A stretch of 64,000 nucleotides of DNA from Candidatus Korarchaeum sp. (GCA_038888615.1 JAWAID010000002.1:62001-126000), one strand, 5' to 3'. Positions 17,066-25,980 are shown, counted from the stretch's first letter. Notes: generated by a model from the sequence alone, not told the origin. Numbers and translations are program-made.

Positions 17066-18019
17066 ATGAGATGGGTTCCGGTGACCCTCCTACTGCTGAC
17101 CACGGCCGCGCTTCCGGTAGCTGCCCGCCCGGAGGGTGTTAGGGTAGTCGCTACCTTCAGTAACTTAGTTTATGACTTGAAGCTGATATCCTGCCCTCAA
17201 GATGAGATAGACTACTTAGCTCCGCCGGGCTTGGATCCACACGATTACGAGCTTAGACCCGGAGATTTAGAGAAGCTTAGGGGGGCAGACTTAATACTAT
17301 CTTTAGCTCACGCACCTTTCGAGGTCTCCGTAAGGGAGCTGATCTCTAAAGGGGAGATCAAGGCTAAGTTGATAGAGGTACCCTCGATAGAGGGGATCAG
17401 GATATACAGTAATCCCTTAACGGGTCAGCCAAATTACCACATGCCCATCTACGATCCGATGAACTATCTGGTCCTCATGAGGGAGTTGAGAGAAGCTCTA
17501 AAGGAGCTGAACCCGACTTGCTCTGAAACTTATGATATGAATTACCTTGAGGTGGAGAATAGGGTAAGGAGCATCGTGATGGAAGCTCGGAGGATGAACC
17601 TCACAGCTTTAGCTTCAACTCCGATCGCTCAATACGCCTTGGAGTGGCTTGGGATCGAGGTGAGGTTCCTCCTGATGAAGGAGGAGGGTATCTCAGCTAC
17701 TCCTTCGGAACTTTCCGAGATCTACAGGGCTGCTAGGAATAAGGAGATAGGTATCGTTGTTACTGTGGGCGATGAGAGCACACCCGTGAACCTCAAGGCT
17801 ATTGAGATAGCCGATGAGTTCGGGATAAGGAGGGTAAACGTCCCATCACCTCTAGAGGGAAGTAGTATTCCGGATAAACTCACCAAGTTGATTCGGGCGC
17901 TAAAGGAGGAAGGCGTAGGGAGTAAACCAGCTAACACAATCGATTTAACATCAACTTTGATATTAGCTGTCTCCGTCATGCTTATAGCGATCTATTTCCT
18001 CAGGAAGAAGCGTTCTTGA
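17066..18019 (+). CDS. ZnuA-like metal-binding lipoprotein/anchored binding protein
   Basis: 317 residues of the cluster 9 (ZnuA/TroA) solute-binding family. It has a signal sequence (RWVPVTLLLLTTAALPVAA), then VVATFSNLVYDL, the GLDPHDYELRPGDLEKL motif with a metal-ligand histidine, and LTALASTPIAQYALEWLG at the domain junction. It ends in a membrane span (LILAVSVMLIAIYFL) followed by RKKRS. It is therefore held at the cell surface by its C-terminus and not by a lipid. ATG 17066 fits the promoter; a TTG at 17048 lies inside the palindrome. A run of nine T follows the gene. Confidence 0.87.
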   Translation: MRWVPVTLLLLTTAALPVAARPEGVRVVATFSNLVYDLKLISCPQDEIDYLAPPGLDPHDYELRPGDLEKLRGADLILSLAHAPFEVSVRELISKGEIKAKLIEVPSIEGIRIYSNPLTGQPNYHMPIYDPMNYLVLMRELREALKELNPTCSETYDMNYLEVENRVRSIVMEARRMNLTALASTPIAQYALEWLGIEVRFLLMKEEGISATPSELSEIYRAARNKEIGIVVTVGDESTPVNLKAIEIADEFGIRRVNVPSPLEGSSIPDKLTKLIRALKEEGVGSKPANTIDLTSTLILAVSVMLIAIYFLRKKRS

Positions 18020-18029
18020 TATAGCGATC

Positions 18030-18038
18030 TTTTTTTTT
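18030..18038 (+). terminator. T-run terminator
   Basis: Nine consecutive T residues on the coding strand, 11 bp after the binding-protein stop. T-rich runs are the usual archaeal terminators. Confidence 0.65.
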
Positions 18039-18066
18039 ACTAGGCCTGCAACGATCCGAGGGAACC

Positions 18067-18315
18067 ATGAGCGAGTGGGCGAGGAGAGCTCATCACTACC
18101 TGAACATCACTGGGAGGCTTAGGGGTTTCAGGGAGCTCAGTGATGGGATGAAGTACGAGGTGATTAGGGAGGGGCTACTTGAGTTCATGAGGGATAACCC
18201 GATCAGTGAGGAGGATGCTGAGGAAGCGCTCGAGTGGTTCCTATCGAGGAAGAAGCCTCACGAAGCCAGGGTCTTCGCTAAGATAATGGGGCTCAGGATA
18301 GGGGGGAGGAGGTAG
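18067..18315 (+). CDS. Small conserved-looking helical protein
   Basis: 82 residues, largely helical and charged, no recognised family. The sequence (SEWARRAHHYLNITGRL, then ISEEDAEEALEWFLSRKK) reads as a compact soluble helical bundle. It has a good ATG start and sits 24 bp before the phosphoesterase start, probably in one transcript. Coding is supported by codon character and by tight packing. Function unknown. Confidence 0.65.
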   Translation: MSEWARRAHHYLNITGRLRGFRELSDGMKYEVIREGLLEFMRDNPISEEDAEEALEWFLSRKKPHEARVFAKIMGLRIGGRR

Positions 18316-18339
18316 CGTTCGCATCGTAAGGTGGGTGTT

Positions 18340-19062
18340 ATGGTGCAACTATCCAAAATATTTTTAAAATATTATGCACCAAAAATTTACGAAATTAATA
18401 TAAACTTCGGAATTGGAATAAAAGCTTTAATTTTAGCCGATCTACATGTCCATGGGTGGGGTGAGAGGGAGGAGCTGATATCGAGGCTGCTGAGGGACCT
18501 ATCCGGGGACGTGGATGCCATCTTCATCTTAGGTGATTCCTACGATGAGAGGACGAGGAGCTTAGAACCCTTAGTGAGGCTTCTCGGCGAAATTGACAGG
18601 CCTAAGTTCGGTGTGTTGGGTAACCATGAGCACTGGGCGGATCCCAGGATACCACTGAAGTACGGATTGGAGGCCCTTGAGAGGGCTGGAGTAAGGGTAT
18701 TACTGAACGAAGTTACGGAGGAGATCGGGATCAGGGTAGGCGGGATAGATTGGTACGATGATGACGAGCACGCTGCGGAAGCGCTGAGGAATATGGGGGA
18801 TATCGATGTACTGCTCTCCCACACACCCGATGTCATAGAGCTCCGGCCCCGAGCTAAGATGGTACTAGCCGGTCACACTCACGGCGGTCAGGTTTGCCTC
18901 CCCCTCATAGGCCCCATCTGGACCCCCAGCAAGTACGGGACCAAGTACGCTAGTGGGCTCTTCAAGGTCGAGGGTAGGTACCTCTACGTAAGCAGGGGCC
19001 TCGGCGAGAAGAACCCAGTGAGGTTTAACTGCCCTAGGGAGCTCACGCTCATGACCATTTGA
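18340..19062 (+). CDS. Calcineurin-like metallophosphoesterase
   Basis: 240 residues. The metal-site motifs occur in order: ADLHVHG, LGDSYDE, GNHEHW, LLSHTPD and AGHTHGGQ. This matches the YkuE/membrane-associated phosphoesterase branch. The likely substrate is a phospholipid headgroup or nucleotide diphosphate, but it cannot be fixed. The first 30 codons are unusually AT-rich (Lys, Ile, Asn, Tyr), unlike the rest of the gene, so a later start or a recently acquired 5-prime end is possible. An alternative GTG start lies at 18331. Confidence 0.87.
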   Translation: MVQLSKIFLKYYAPKIYEININFGIGIKALILADLHVHGWGEREELISRLLRDLSGDVDAIFILGDSYDERTRSLEPLVRLLGEIDRPKFGVLGNHEHWADPRIPLKYGLEALERAGVRVLLNEVTEEIGIRVGGIDWYDDDEHAAEALRNMGDIDVLLSHTPDVIELRPRAKMVLAGHTHGGQVCLPLIGPIWTPSKYGTKYASGLFKVEGRYLYVSRGLGEKNPVRFNCPRELTLMTI

Positions 19063-19166
19063 ACTCAGATGATGTAGCTCTGCAGTACGATTTAAATCAT
19101 GAGAAGCTTTGGAACGGCTGTCAATAGGACGAACACTTATATTACCTCCCATAACCATCAGGTAAA

Positions 19167-21047
19167 ATGGTTTCCGTGGTGATATGCGCTGGCGGGGTCG
19201 CGTCCAGGATGCGGCCCTACTCGAAGGAGGTACCCAAGACCCTCTTCGAACTCGAGCCGGGGGTCACTATCCTAGATCACATAATGGAGAGGGTCAGAAG
19301 CCTGAACCCGGAGAAGGTGGTGGTCGTTACCAGACCGACGTTCAGAGGCTTGCTGGAGGGGAGACTGGGTGGTGATGTCAAGGTCTTAGAGACCGATGAA
19401 GAGGATTTCGGGAACCTCTACACAGTTTATCTCGCCTTGGATCTAGTGGACGACCCCTTCCTCATAGTCATGTCAGATCACGTGTTCGAGGTCTCGATGC
19501 TCAAGGACTTAGCGAGTCATGAGAGCGATAAAGCCTTCACAGTATGCTTAGATAGGAACCCATCGAGATCGGAGGCTATCGAGGGATTGAAGCTGGCGAT
19601 CAGGGGAGAGGGAGTGGTGTTAGCGGATAAGACGATCCCTCCTCATCACGGCATAGACACGGGACTAATAATGTGCAGAGGGAGGGCTAGGGATTACATC
19701 AGGGATGCTCTGATGGAGAAGGGACCCAAGGCTAAGATATCCGACGCTCTCAATGTGGCTGCGTCCTCTAACGATATCGATTACGTGGACGTCACGGGGA
19801 AGTTGTGGAAGGATGTAGATACGCCAGAGGATCTCGAGAGAGCCAGAAAGCTCTACTGGGAGATCCTCAGGAGGGAGCTAGTTAAACCTGAGGATGGGTT
19901 AATAGCTAGATACCTGAATAGACCTATCTCCACTAGGATATCCCTCACGCTTTACAGGAGGGGAGTGGAGGTAAATCCCAACCTCGTTTCCCTGTTCTCC
20001 CTCATTCTCTGCTTCATCTCAGCATTTACCCTAACTAGGGGGTACTTGCTAGTAGGCGGGATCTTAGCGCAAGTGGCGTCCGTGCTTGACGGGGTAGATG
20101 GGGAAATAGCCAGATTATTCAGGAGATCTTCTAAGCTAGGTAGCTTCTTAGATTCCTTAATGGACAGGATATCCGATGTCGTCCTAATATCAGGGATCGC
20201 TCTCTCCCTATGGAGCCTTGAGGGTGCGGCCATACTCCTCCCGATACTGGCATCGGCTAACAGCATCCTAGTGAGTTACGCGACCTCCAGCTTGGCCAGG
20301 ATGGGTGTGGATGTAAGCGGGTTAAGGCTAATACCTGCGACTAGGGACGCCAGGATATTCGTCATATTCCTAGCCTGCGCTCTCTCGCAGCCTCAACTAT
20401 CCCTCTGGTACATATCAACGGTACCCCTGCTCTACGTAGCCGGCTCACTGTACCTAGCTTTTAGGGACCTGAGGGAGCCCAAGGAGGTCAGGAGGGTGAG
20501 GAGGGGGAAACCGCTCCCGGAGCTACCCTCGAGTAGAGGGGAAGCTGGTTTTCTGATCAGGGAGATCCTATCTAATTCCTTCAAGATGGGAGTATGCCTG
20601 CTCTTAGTCAGGATGTTCTCCCCACTGATCTCCGATATCGCTATAGTATTGCAGGAGGGTATCCGCATAGGGGGAGACCTAATACTGAGCCTCCTGGACT
20701 TCCTCATCCTGATATACTTCGGCTACAGGATACTGATGCCGATCAAGAGGCTCTTCGATATGGCCTCCGATAAGTTCGCTGAAAGGGTTAGCGTGACCAG
20801 GACTACCTTAGGGAGGATCATGACGGATCTCCTCTACTTAGTGACGGGATCGATCCTCTGGATCTACCTCCCAAGCATCGTAAGGCCCGTGCTCGGGGAT
20901 TGGGTATCCAAACTGATCTACTTGGGTATAGCGATCCTCCTTCTGATATCCGCTTACGACTTCGTCAGAACTCTCTACAGGACCTTCGAGGATCTCTACT
21001 CAAAGCTGGTAGACAAACTAGCTGGAAAAATAAGTGGAGACGTTTAA
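19167..21047 (+). CDS. Bifunctional inositol-1-P cytidylyltransferase / DIPP synthase with extra membrane domain
   Basis: 626 residues. Residues 1-230 are a sugar-nucleotidyltransferase-like domain (VVICAGGVASRMRPYSKEVPKT). Residues about 260-430 are a CDP-alcohol phosphotransferase with the full motif DGVDGEIAR-x8-G-x3-D-x3-D. This pair makes di-myo-inositol-phosphate-phosphate, precursor of the heat-protective solute DIP. About 190 further residues carry three or four membrane spans (LIYFGYRILMPIKRLFDMA and following) that usual family members do not need. The TATA-like ACTTATATTA near 19139 is about 27 bp from the ATG, so the message is probably leaderless. The stop abuts the convergent gene. 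Confidence 0.85.
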   Translation: MVSVVICAGGVASRMRPYSKEVPKTLFELEPGVTILDHIMERVRSLNPEKVVVVTRPTFRGLLEGRLGGDVKVLETDEEDFGNLYTVYLALDLVDDPFLIVMSDHVFEVSMLKDLASHESDKAFTVCLDRNPSRSEAIEGLKLAIRGEGVVLADKTIPPHHGIDTGLIMCRGRARDYIRDALMEKGPKAKISDALNVAASSNDIDYVDVTGKLWKDVDTPEDLERARKLYWEILRRELVKPEDGLIARYLNRPISTRISLTLYRRGVEVNPNLVSLFSLILCFISAFTLTRGYLLVGGILAQVASVLDGVDGEIARLFRRSSKLGSFLDSLMDRISDVVLISGIALSLWSLEGAAILLPILASANSILVSYATSSLARMGVDVSGLRLIPATRDARIFVIFLACALSQPQLSLWYISTVPLLYVAGSLYLAFRDLREPKEVRRVRRGKPLPELPSSRGEAGFLIREILSNSFKMGVCLLLVRMFSPLISDIAIVLQEGIRIGGDLILSLLDFLILIYFGYRILMPIKRLFDMASDKFAERVSVTRTTLGRIMTDLLYLVTGSILWIYLPSIVRPVLGDWVSKLIYLGIAILLLISAYDFVRTLYRTFEDLYSKLVDKLAGKISGDV

Positions 21048-21995
21048 TCACCAAATGACCCTAGTTATCCTTATCTTCCCGCTCTCCTCCTCGAGCCTCA
21101 TCCAATCATCTAAGCTCATCCTCCAACCAGCAGCGCCAGCGTTTTCCTCGACTTGCGAGGGACTCTTAGCTCCGGGTATCACGACAACTCTATCGCTAGC
21201 CATGAGCAGCCAGTTTAGCGCAACTTGAGATGGGCTCTTCCCGTACTTAGATCCTACATCTCTTATTACCTTCACTAACTCGTATACCTTACCGAAGTTC
21301 TCCGGATAGAAGATAGCGGAGCCCTCCCTCACGTCTGAGAACTTCGGGAGGTTGTCGGGAGTGTACTTACCGGTCAGAGCCCCCTTAGCGAGGGGGGACC
21401 ACGCTAACACACTTAGGTTGTTGGCTTCAGCATAGGGGATTATCTCCTTCTCGGCATCCCTCTCAACCAAGTTGTACTTGACTTGGATGCTGACTATGTC
21501 CTCCGTAGAGAGACAGGACCAGGCGGATTCGATGAGCTCAGGTGGGAAGTCGCTGAGCCCGATCATCCTTATCGCGCCTAGGTGAACCAGTTCCTCTAGG
21601 GAACGCATGTACTCGCAAGTGGGGAAGTTATCCCAGCAGGGAGGCCAGTGGACTTGCATAAGGTCTATATAACTTGTGTTGAGCCTCTCTAAGCATCTCT
21701 TAGTAGCCTTAAATACGTCATGTCTTGATAGAAATTCCCCCGGTATCTTAGTAGCTATTAGGACATCCTCCCTAGCTCCAAGCTCCTTTAAAGCCTCTCC
21801 CAGGAACCTCTCACTCATTCCCCTCCCGTAAACGGCCGCTGTATCGAATAGGTTAATGCCCAATCCTATAGCCCTCTCGATTATCGACTTCGCGGTGCGG
21901 TAATCGGTCATGCCCCATGACTCACTGAACTGCCACGTCCCCAAACCGATCACCGAGGCCTTAGCATCGGAGCTACCCAAGTACCTGAACTCCAT
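21048..21995 (-). CDS. Aldo/keto reductase
   Basis: 315 residues of the AKR superfamily. Catalytic tetrad: Asp and Tyr in NLFDTAAVYGRG, Lys in IATKIPG, His in MQVHWPP. The cofactor end VVVIPGAKSPSQVEENAGA binds NADPH. The C-terminus retains WRMSLDDWMRLEE. ATG at 21995 starts the canonical MEFRYLGSSD strand. Residues before it do not match the family, and a TATA-like TTATAA sits about 27 bp upstream of it. Substrate unknown. Confidence 0.9.
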   Translation of the reverse strand: MEFRYLGSSDAKASVIGLGTWQFSESWGMTDYRTAKSIIERAIGLGINLFDTAAVYGRGMSERFLGEALKELGAREDVLIATKIPGEFLSRHDVFKATKRCLERLNTSYIDLMQVHWPPCWDNFPTCEYMRSLEELVHLGAIRMIGLSDFPPELIESAWSCLSTEDIVSIQVKYNLVERDAEKEIIPYAEANNLSVLAWSPLAKGALTGKYTPDNLPKFSDVREGSAIFYPENFGKVYELVKVIRDVGSKYGKSPSQVALNWLLMASDRVVVIPGAKSPSQVEENAGAAGWRMSLDDWMRLEEESGKIRITRVIW

Positions 21996-22087
21996 AGGTC
22001 TTCCCGGAGACCCTAGCTTATAACACATTCTATCCTGGGAAACCAAAAGACTTATTACCTGATGCTCAGCTTAGCGACTGAGCTGAA

Positions 22088-22513
22088 ATGGACAGAGTGG
22101 AACAGATAGGAGTCAACTGGGATAGGTTCACTCAGGAGGTAGAGGAGGACCCCTTCAAGCTCTTGAGCCTGGGGATACGCAGGATGAAGAGAGCGATCCT
22201 CAGGAACCTCGAACCTCTGGCTAAGTTCCTAGGGATGAGGGCGATAACTTTCGAGTGGGGAAAGTGGTACGCAAGGATGGAGAGGATAGATCTAGAGGAT
22301 GAGGAACCTGATCTGAGTGTAATAAATGACAAGGAATTCTACGTCTCTCTTGAGGACGAGAATGGTTGTAGCGTCGTTGTTTTAGCCGTCAGGGAGAACG
22401 ACTCAGGTGAGGTGGACGTCTTCAGCAGGTCCTCCGGTGAGATACTCGAGATAGTCTTCAGTGGCCGTATCTGCGATAATCAAGATGTTCCCTGGGATGA
22501 TGAGATCTGGTGA
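22088..22513 (+). CDS. Hypothetical acidic protein
   Basis: 141 residues, unrecognised. It begins with a helical part (EEDPFKLLSLGIRRMKRAILRNLEPLAKFLG) and continues as an acidic beta-rich part ending DVPWDDEIW. ATG start with a TATA-like box about 32 bp upstream. Its last 34 bp overlap the convergent regulator. No membrane span, cysteine cluster or catalytic motif is visible. Confidence 0.62.
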   Translation: MDRVEQIGVNWDRFTQEVEEDPFKLLSLGIRRMKRAILRNLEPLAKFLGMRAITFEWGKWYARMERIDLEDEEPDLSVINDKEFYVSLEDENGCSVVVLAVRENDSGEVDVFSRSSGEILEIVFSGRICDNQDVPWDDEIW

Positions 22514-23160
22514 TGCTTTAGAATAACTTCTGATGGGTAGAACTCCGTCATATTGCCTTTTCTCCTTTTCCTGACAAAACCTCTCCTCTCCAGGACGCTC
22601 AAGTGCCACCTCAAGGACCCTAGGCTCATCCCGAGATCCCTAGCTATCTGCCTCATGTGAGCCCCCGGATTCGCCCTCAGGTACTCCACTATCACGTTCC
22701 TCGGAGGGTCGATACAGGACCCCTCAAATAGGTCAATTAGCCCCAGCACGCGGCTATTAGCTCGTTTCTCCAGTTCCCTGACGAGAACGTACCTCCCAGA
22801 TACCTGGGAGATGAATCCAGCTATCATACCCATCATGAACGTATGACTACTCCTCTTCTCATGATCCTCGATGCACTTAACTCGAAGAGTAGTTCCCCTT
22901 AGATCCCTCACCACATCGACGCTTTCAGCAAGTCCCATATGCCTCAGTACCTCCGATAAGGTCTCCCAGTGGTCCCCTTCATGGAGCTCCTTCCCTAACT
23001 TCTCACCCAACTTTAACCCGAAGAGGTATACCAGGAGCTCTCCGTCCTGCGAGGATGACTCAACTACCCTCATGAAGATAGAACAAGTTTTCCCTAGGAA
23101 CTCCGATGGTGAGGATCCCAGTATGCCTTCCAGGAGAATCGCGATCTTGTCCCTCTCCAT
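22480..23160 (-). CDS. V4R-like sensor with winged-helix DNA-binding domain
   Basis: 226 residues. The middle (SSHTFMMGMIAGFISQVSGRYVLVRELEKR) resembles the core of V4R/MEDS small-ligand domains. The C-terminus is a clear winged helix: PGAHMRQIARDLGMSLGSLRWHLSVLERRGFVRKRRKGN, the ArsR-type layout. Thus a ligand-responsive regulator. It is divergent from the membrane-protein gene at 23259, and the spacer holds a TATA-centred inverted repeat that it may bind. Ligand unknown; the nearby iron-transport gene suggests a metal or redox signal, which is inference. Confidence 0.75.
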   Translation of the reverse strand: MERDKIAILLEGILGSSPSEFLGKTCSIFMRVVESSSQDGELLVYLFGLKLGEKLGKELHEGDHWETLSEVLRHMGLAESVDVVRDLRGTTLRVKCIEDHEKRSSHTFMMGMIAGFISQVSGRYVLVRELEKRANSRVLGLIDLFEGSCIDPPRNVIVEYLRANPGAHMRQIARDLGMSLGSLRWHLSVLERRGFVRKRRKGNMTEFYPSEVILKHHQISSSQGTS

Positions 23161-23215
23161 ACGAAAACCACCCCTCTAGCGGGCTAACTCCACTATTACT
23201 TAAAGCGTTCAATAG

Positions 23216-23235
23216 CAATAGTTATATATCTATTG
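23216..23235. promoter_or_regulatory. TATA-centred inverted repeat
   Basis: CAATAG (23216-23221) and CTATTG (23230-23235) are exact complements flanking TTATATAT, which is itself a TATA box about 30 bp before the ATG at 23259. The site lies between the regulator gene and the membrane-protein gene, so it is a candidate operator. Confidence 0.6.
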
Positions 23236-23258
23236 TTATATAGTAGCTCGGTGATGAC

Positions 23259-23771
23259 ATGCCTACTCCGAGCAAGTTGTTCAGGTACGCTTCGCTCGTA
23301 CACGCGATGATAGCTTCGGTGATCACGTTACTGGTAGCGTACGAACCCTTAGAGATACCCAGGATAATAGCGGGCGGGAGCGCGGGAATGTGGTTCACCA
23401 TGGGTTACCTGATGTACCTCATTGCGGGACCCCTGGGAAGCCACTACTTCTCCTCACTTTACGGGGACAGGAGGTCATTAGTCGGGGTCCTATCGTTTCT
23501 GCTTTACAATACCGGCACTCTGGTAGCAGCTTTCTCCCTGATGTACGGTGGCTACTACGCCGGTTGGATGATGCACGTCTACCCAGTGCATCACCAAGGG
23601 GGTCAGATCCCGACGCAACAGATACACCTCTGGTTAGTTAACTTCATCCTCCCAGCGGGTGTTGGGACGATCCTAGCGGGATTGGGTGCGTTGATCGGGG
23701 CCTTAGGCACATTGATACCCGAGAAGAAGGAGCTCATTAGGGATCCCTACGCAAGTCCAACTGGACACTAA
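23259..23771 (+). CDS. Four-span membrane protein
   Basis: 170 residues with four hydrophobic spans (about 8-30, 36-58, 72-98, 122-150). Between spans three and four lies a histidine-rich loop, WMMHVYPVHHQGGQ, followed by QQIHLW. This suggests metal or heme binding. It loosely recalls heme-copper oxidase-type subunits but no family can be named. It is separated from the downstream iron-transport gene by 43 bp including six T residues. Expression is likely controlled by the divergent regulator. Confidence 0.72.
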   Translation: MPTPSKLFRYASLVHAMIASVITLLVAYEPLEIPRIIAGGSAGMWFTMGYLMYLIAGPLGSHYFSSLYGDRRSLVGVLSFLLYNTGTLVAAFSLMYGGYYAGWMMHVYPVHHQGGQIPTQQIHLWLVNFILPAGVGTILAGLGALIGALGTLIPEKKELIRDPYASPTGH

Positions 23772-23814
23772 ACACCTTTTTTAACCCCAGTGACTCTCCC
23801 TCAACGGGAGAGGG

Positions 23815-24660
23815 ATGGATCTCCTGAGGTTTCAGAGGAACGAGATAACGGAGTACGAAGTGTACAGGAGGATCTCCTCGCTCGTTAAGGGGAGCAATAA
23901 GGATACGCTTGAGAGTATAGCTGAAGATGAGCTGAAGCATTACGAGATCTTGAGGAAACTAACTGGAAACGAAGTGAGACCGAGTAAACTCAGGGTGCTA
24001 ATGTACCTCATCCTGTACAGGATATTCGGTATCACCTTCACCGTGAAGTTAATGGAGAGAGCTGAGGATTCCGCTCAGAGGGGTTATGAGAGCTTAGCTG
24101 AGAGTTACGAGGGAATCAAGGAGATCCTTAATGAGGAGTTCGAGCACGAGAGAAAGCTAGCGGATATGATAAGGGAGGAGAGAGTGGAATACATAGGTTC
24201 AATAGTCCTAGGGATTAACGATGCTCTGGTCGAACTCACGGGCTCCCTAGCTGGGTTTTCAATGGCGCTCCTCAACTCCAAGTACGTCGCGGTGGCGGGC
24301 TTGATAACGGGGATAGCTGCCTCCCTATCGATGTCCGCTTCGGAGTACCTATCCAGGAAGTCGGAGTTAAGGGGGAGCCCTGTGAAGGGAGCGCTCTATA
24401 CGGGAGCCGCCTACATGACCTCCGTGCTGCTCCTAGTAGCGCCCTTCTTAATGCTTGAGGACGTCTCAATGGCTCTGATGGCAATGATAACACTGGCCTC
24501 CATCATAATATGCGTTTTCTCCTCTTACTTAGCTGTGATCAGGGAGGTGAGCGTGGTCAGGTCGGTCCTGGAGATGCTCCTAGTGGGTCTGGGTGTGGCC
24601 GGAGTATCTTACTTGATAGGAGCAGGAGCCAAGTTATTGCTTAACCTAGAGGCCATTTAA
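23815..24660 (+). CDS. Ferritin-like/VIT1-CCC1 iron transport protein
   Basis: 281 residues. The first 120 form a rubrerythrin/ferritin-like four-helix domain with two E-x-x-H motifs (AEDELKHYE and EEFEHERK). The remainder is a VIT1/CCC1-type transporter: YIGSIVLGINDALVELTGSLAGF, SASEYLSRKSE, and several membrane spans. The fusion is known in bacteria and archaea (MbfA-like) and moves ferrous iron or manganese across the membrane, with the ferritin domain sensing or oxidising it. Start at ATG 23815 directly before the ferritin helix. Confidence 0.87.
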   Translation: MDLLRFQRNEITEYEVYRRISSLVKGSNKDTLESIAEDELKHYEILRKLTGNEVRPSKLRVLMYLILYRIFGITFTVKLMERAEDSAQRGYESLAESYEGIKEILNEEFEHERKLADMIREERVEYIGSIVLGINDALVELTGSLAGFSMALLNSKYVAVAGLITGIAASLSMSASEYLSRKSELRGSPVKGALYTGAAYMTSVLLLVAPFLMLEDVSMALMAMITLASIIICVFSSYLAVIREVSVVRSVLEMLLVGLGVAGVSYLIGAGAKLLLNLEAI

Positions 24661-24666
24661 CGATCA

Positions 24667-25536
24667 TCATTTCAAGGAACTCTCGAAGACAATTCTATTC
24701 CTTATCTTTCCGACATTCCAAACTTCCACTTCGACCACATCACCGTGTCTCAGGAGCTTAGGGGGATCCGAGAAGGCACCTACTCCGGCGGGCGTTCCGG
24801 TCGCGATGAGGTCACCGGCCTCCACCGTCATTCCCTTGCTCAGTGTGCTCAATATCTCCCAAGGTTTGAATACCATCTCCCTCGAGCTGGCTCTCTGCCT
24901 CAACTCCCCGTTTACCCAAGTGGATATACCTAGCTCCTCGAAATCCACGCTAACTTCGATCCAAGGCCCTATGGGGGCAAATCCGTCCAAGCTCTTCCCC
25001 CTGACCCACTGCTTATCCCTCCTTTGGAGGTCCCTCGCGGTGATATCATTGAACGCTAGATAACCCAGTATTGAGGACCTAGCCTCCTCCTCGCTCAGCT
25101 TTCTCCCGCCCTTCCTCACGATAAACGCTATCTCTCCCTCGTAGTCAACCTCCGATGTGTAATCATCAGGTACGAGGACGTCTGAGAACGGATCGTTAAG
25201 CGAGGTCCTAGGCTTCATAAATATCACCGGTTCCTTCGGAGGCTCGCTTCCGGTCTCAGCAGCGTGCTCAACGTAGTTCCTTCCTAGACAAATTATCTTA
25301 GGTGGGTTAGAGATCGGCTTGGTTACCTCGACTTCCTCAAGCTTAATGGTCCTCTCGAATGTCCTGTCCCCTAAGCCAATTACCTCATCCACAAGCGACG
25401 TCCCGATGAGTTCATCTAACGTAGGAGGAAGCCCCTTTCCCAGTACCCTAGATAGCTCGGATGAAGGAGCTATCTCGTCCTCCACGGAGAGCCCGTAATC
25501 CCTCATCCCCCTATACTTGAAGCTCAGCAACCTCAC
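24667..25536 (-). CDS. Fumarylacetoacetate hydrolase family protein
   Basis: 289 residues. Typical features: CLGRNYVEHAAETG, the EPVIFMKPRTSLNDP stretch, and metal ligands in SEVDYEGEIAFIV (E-x-E) plus the DITARDLQRRDKQWVRGKSLDGFAPIGPW block. It ends with ATGTPAGVGAFSDPP. Members hydrolyse or decarboxylate beta-diketo or 2-oxo acids with Mg/Mn. Specific substrate not deducible. Convergent with the iron transporter, leaving 6 bp between stops. Confidence 0.9.
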   Translation of the reverse strand: MRLLSFKYRGMRDYGLSVEDEIAPSSELSRVLGKGLPPTLDELIGTSLVDEVIGLGDRTFERTIKLEEVEVTKPISNPPKIICLGRNYVEHAAETGSEPPKEPVIFMKPRTSLNDPFSDVLVPDDYTSEVDYEGEIAFIVRKGGRKLSEEEARSSILGYLAFNDITARDLQRRDKQWVRGKSLDGFAPIGPWIEVSVDFEELGISTWVNGELRQRASSREMVFKPWEILSTLSKGMTVEAGDLIATGTPAGVGAFSDPPKLLRHGDVVEVEVWNVGKIRNRIVFESSLK

Positions 25537-25675
25537 GGTGAACCCTAGCTACTGGGGACTCGGAAGGATATAAACGGGGAAGTGCCGTTGTCGGCGGTTT
25601 CAAAATAGAGAATAGGGATTATAGAGATATTATAGAGGTAGATTAGAGGGTAATGCTTAAATAAGGTGAGTTCCA

Positions 25676-25718
25676 ACGGGCTACGTGAGTCTATAAGACT
25701 ACTTAGCTCAGAACCCGT
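25676..25718. repeat. Structured element, copy 1
   Basis: ACGGG (25676-25680) pairs with CCCGT (25714-25718). Inside, CTA...TAG encloses a short hairpin (AGTCT/AGACT, 25688-25700), followed by CTCAGAA. It shares GACTACTTAGCYCAGAACCCG with copy 2 except at the Y position, and TACTTAGCTCAGAACCC with copy 3. Confidence 0.7.
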
Positions 25719-25980
25719 AGCAGACAGTCAGAATATAGACGTACTTAGGTGAACATGAGCGCATGCTCGGTGAGGAAGCCTCGCTCAGATATTAGGGATC
25801 TAGTGTGCTCCAGATGTCGAAGATAATGCCCCGAGAGGGGCTTACCTTCAGATAAAGCCTCCTCCAGGCCCAACTATACGCGAGTTCTCGAGTCAAGCGG
25901 ACCGATGATGGCTCCGACGTGGTCATCCAGACGTAGGAGGCTAGATGGACCCGCGAGGGTCCTGAGGCCCAAGAGCCCCA

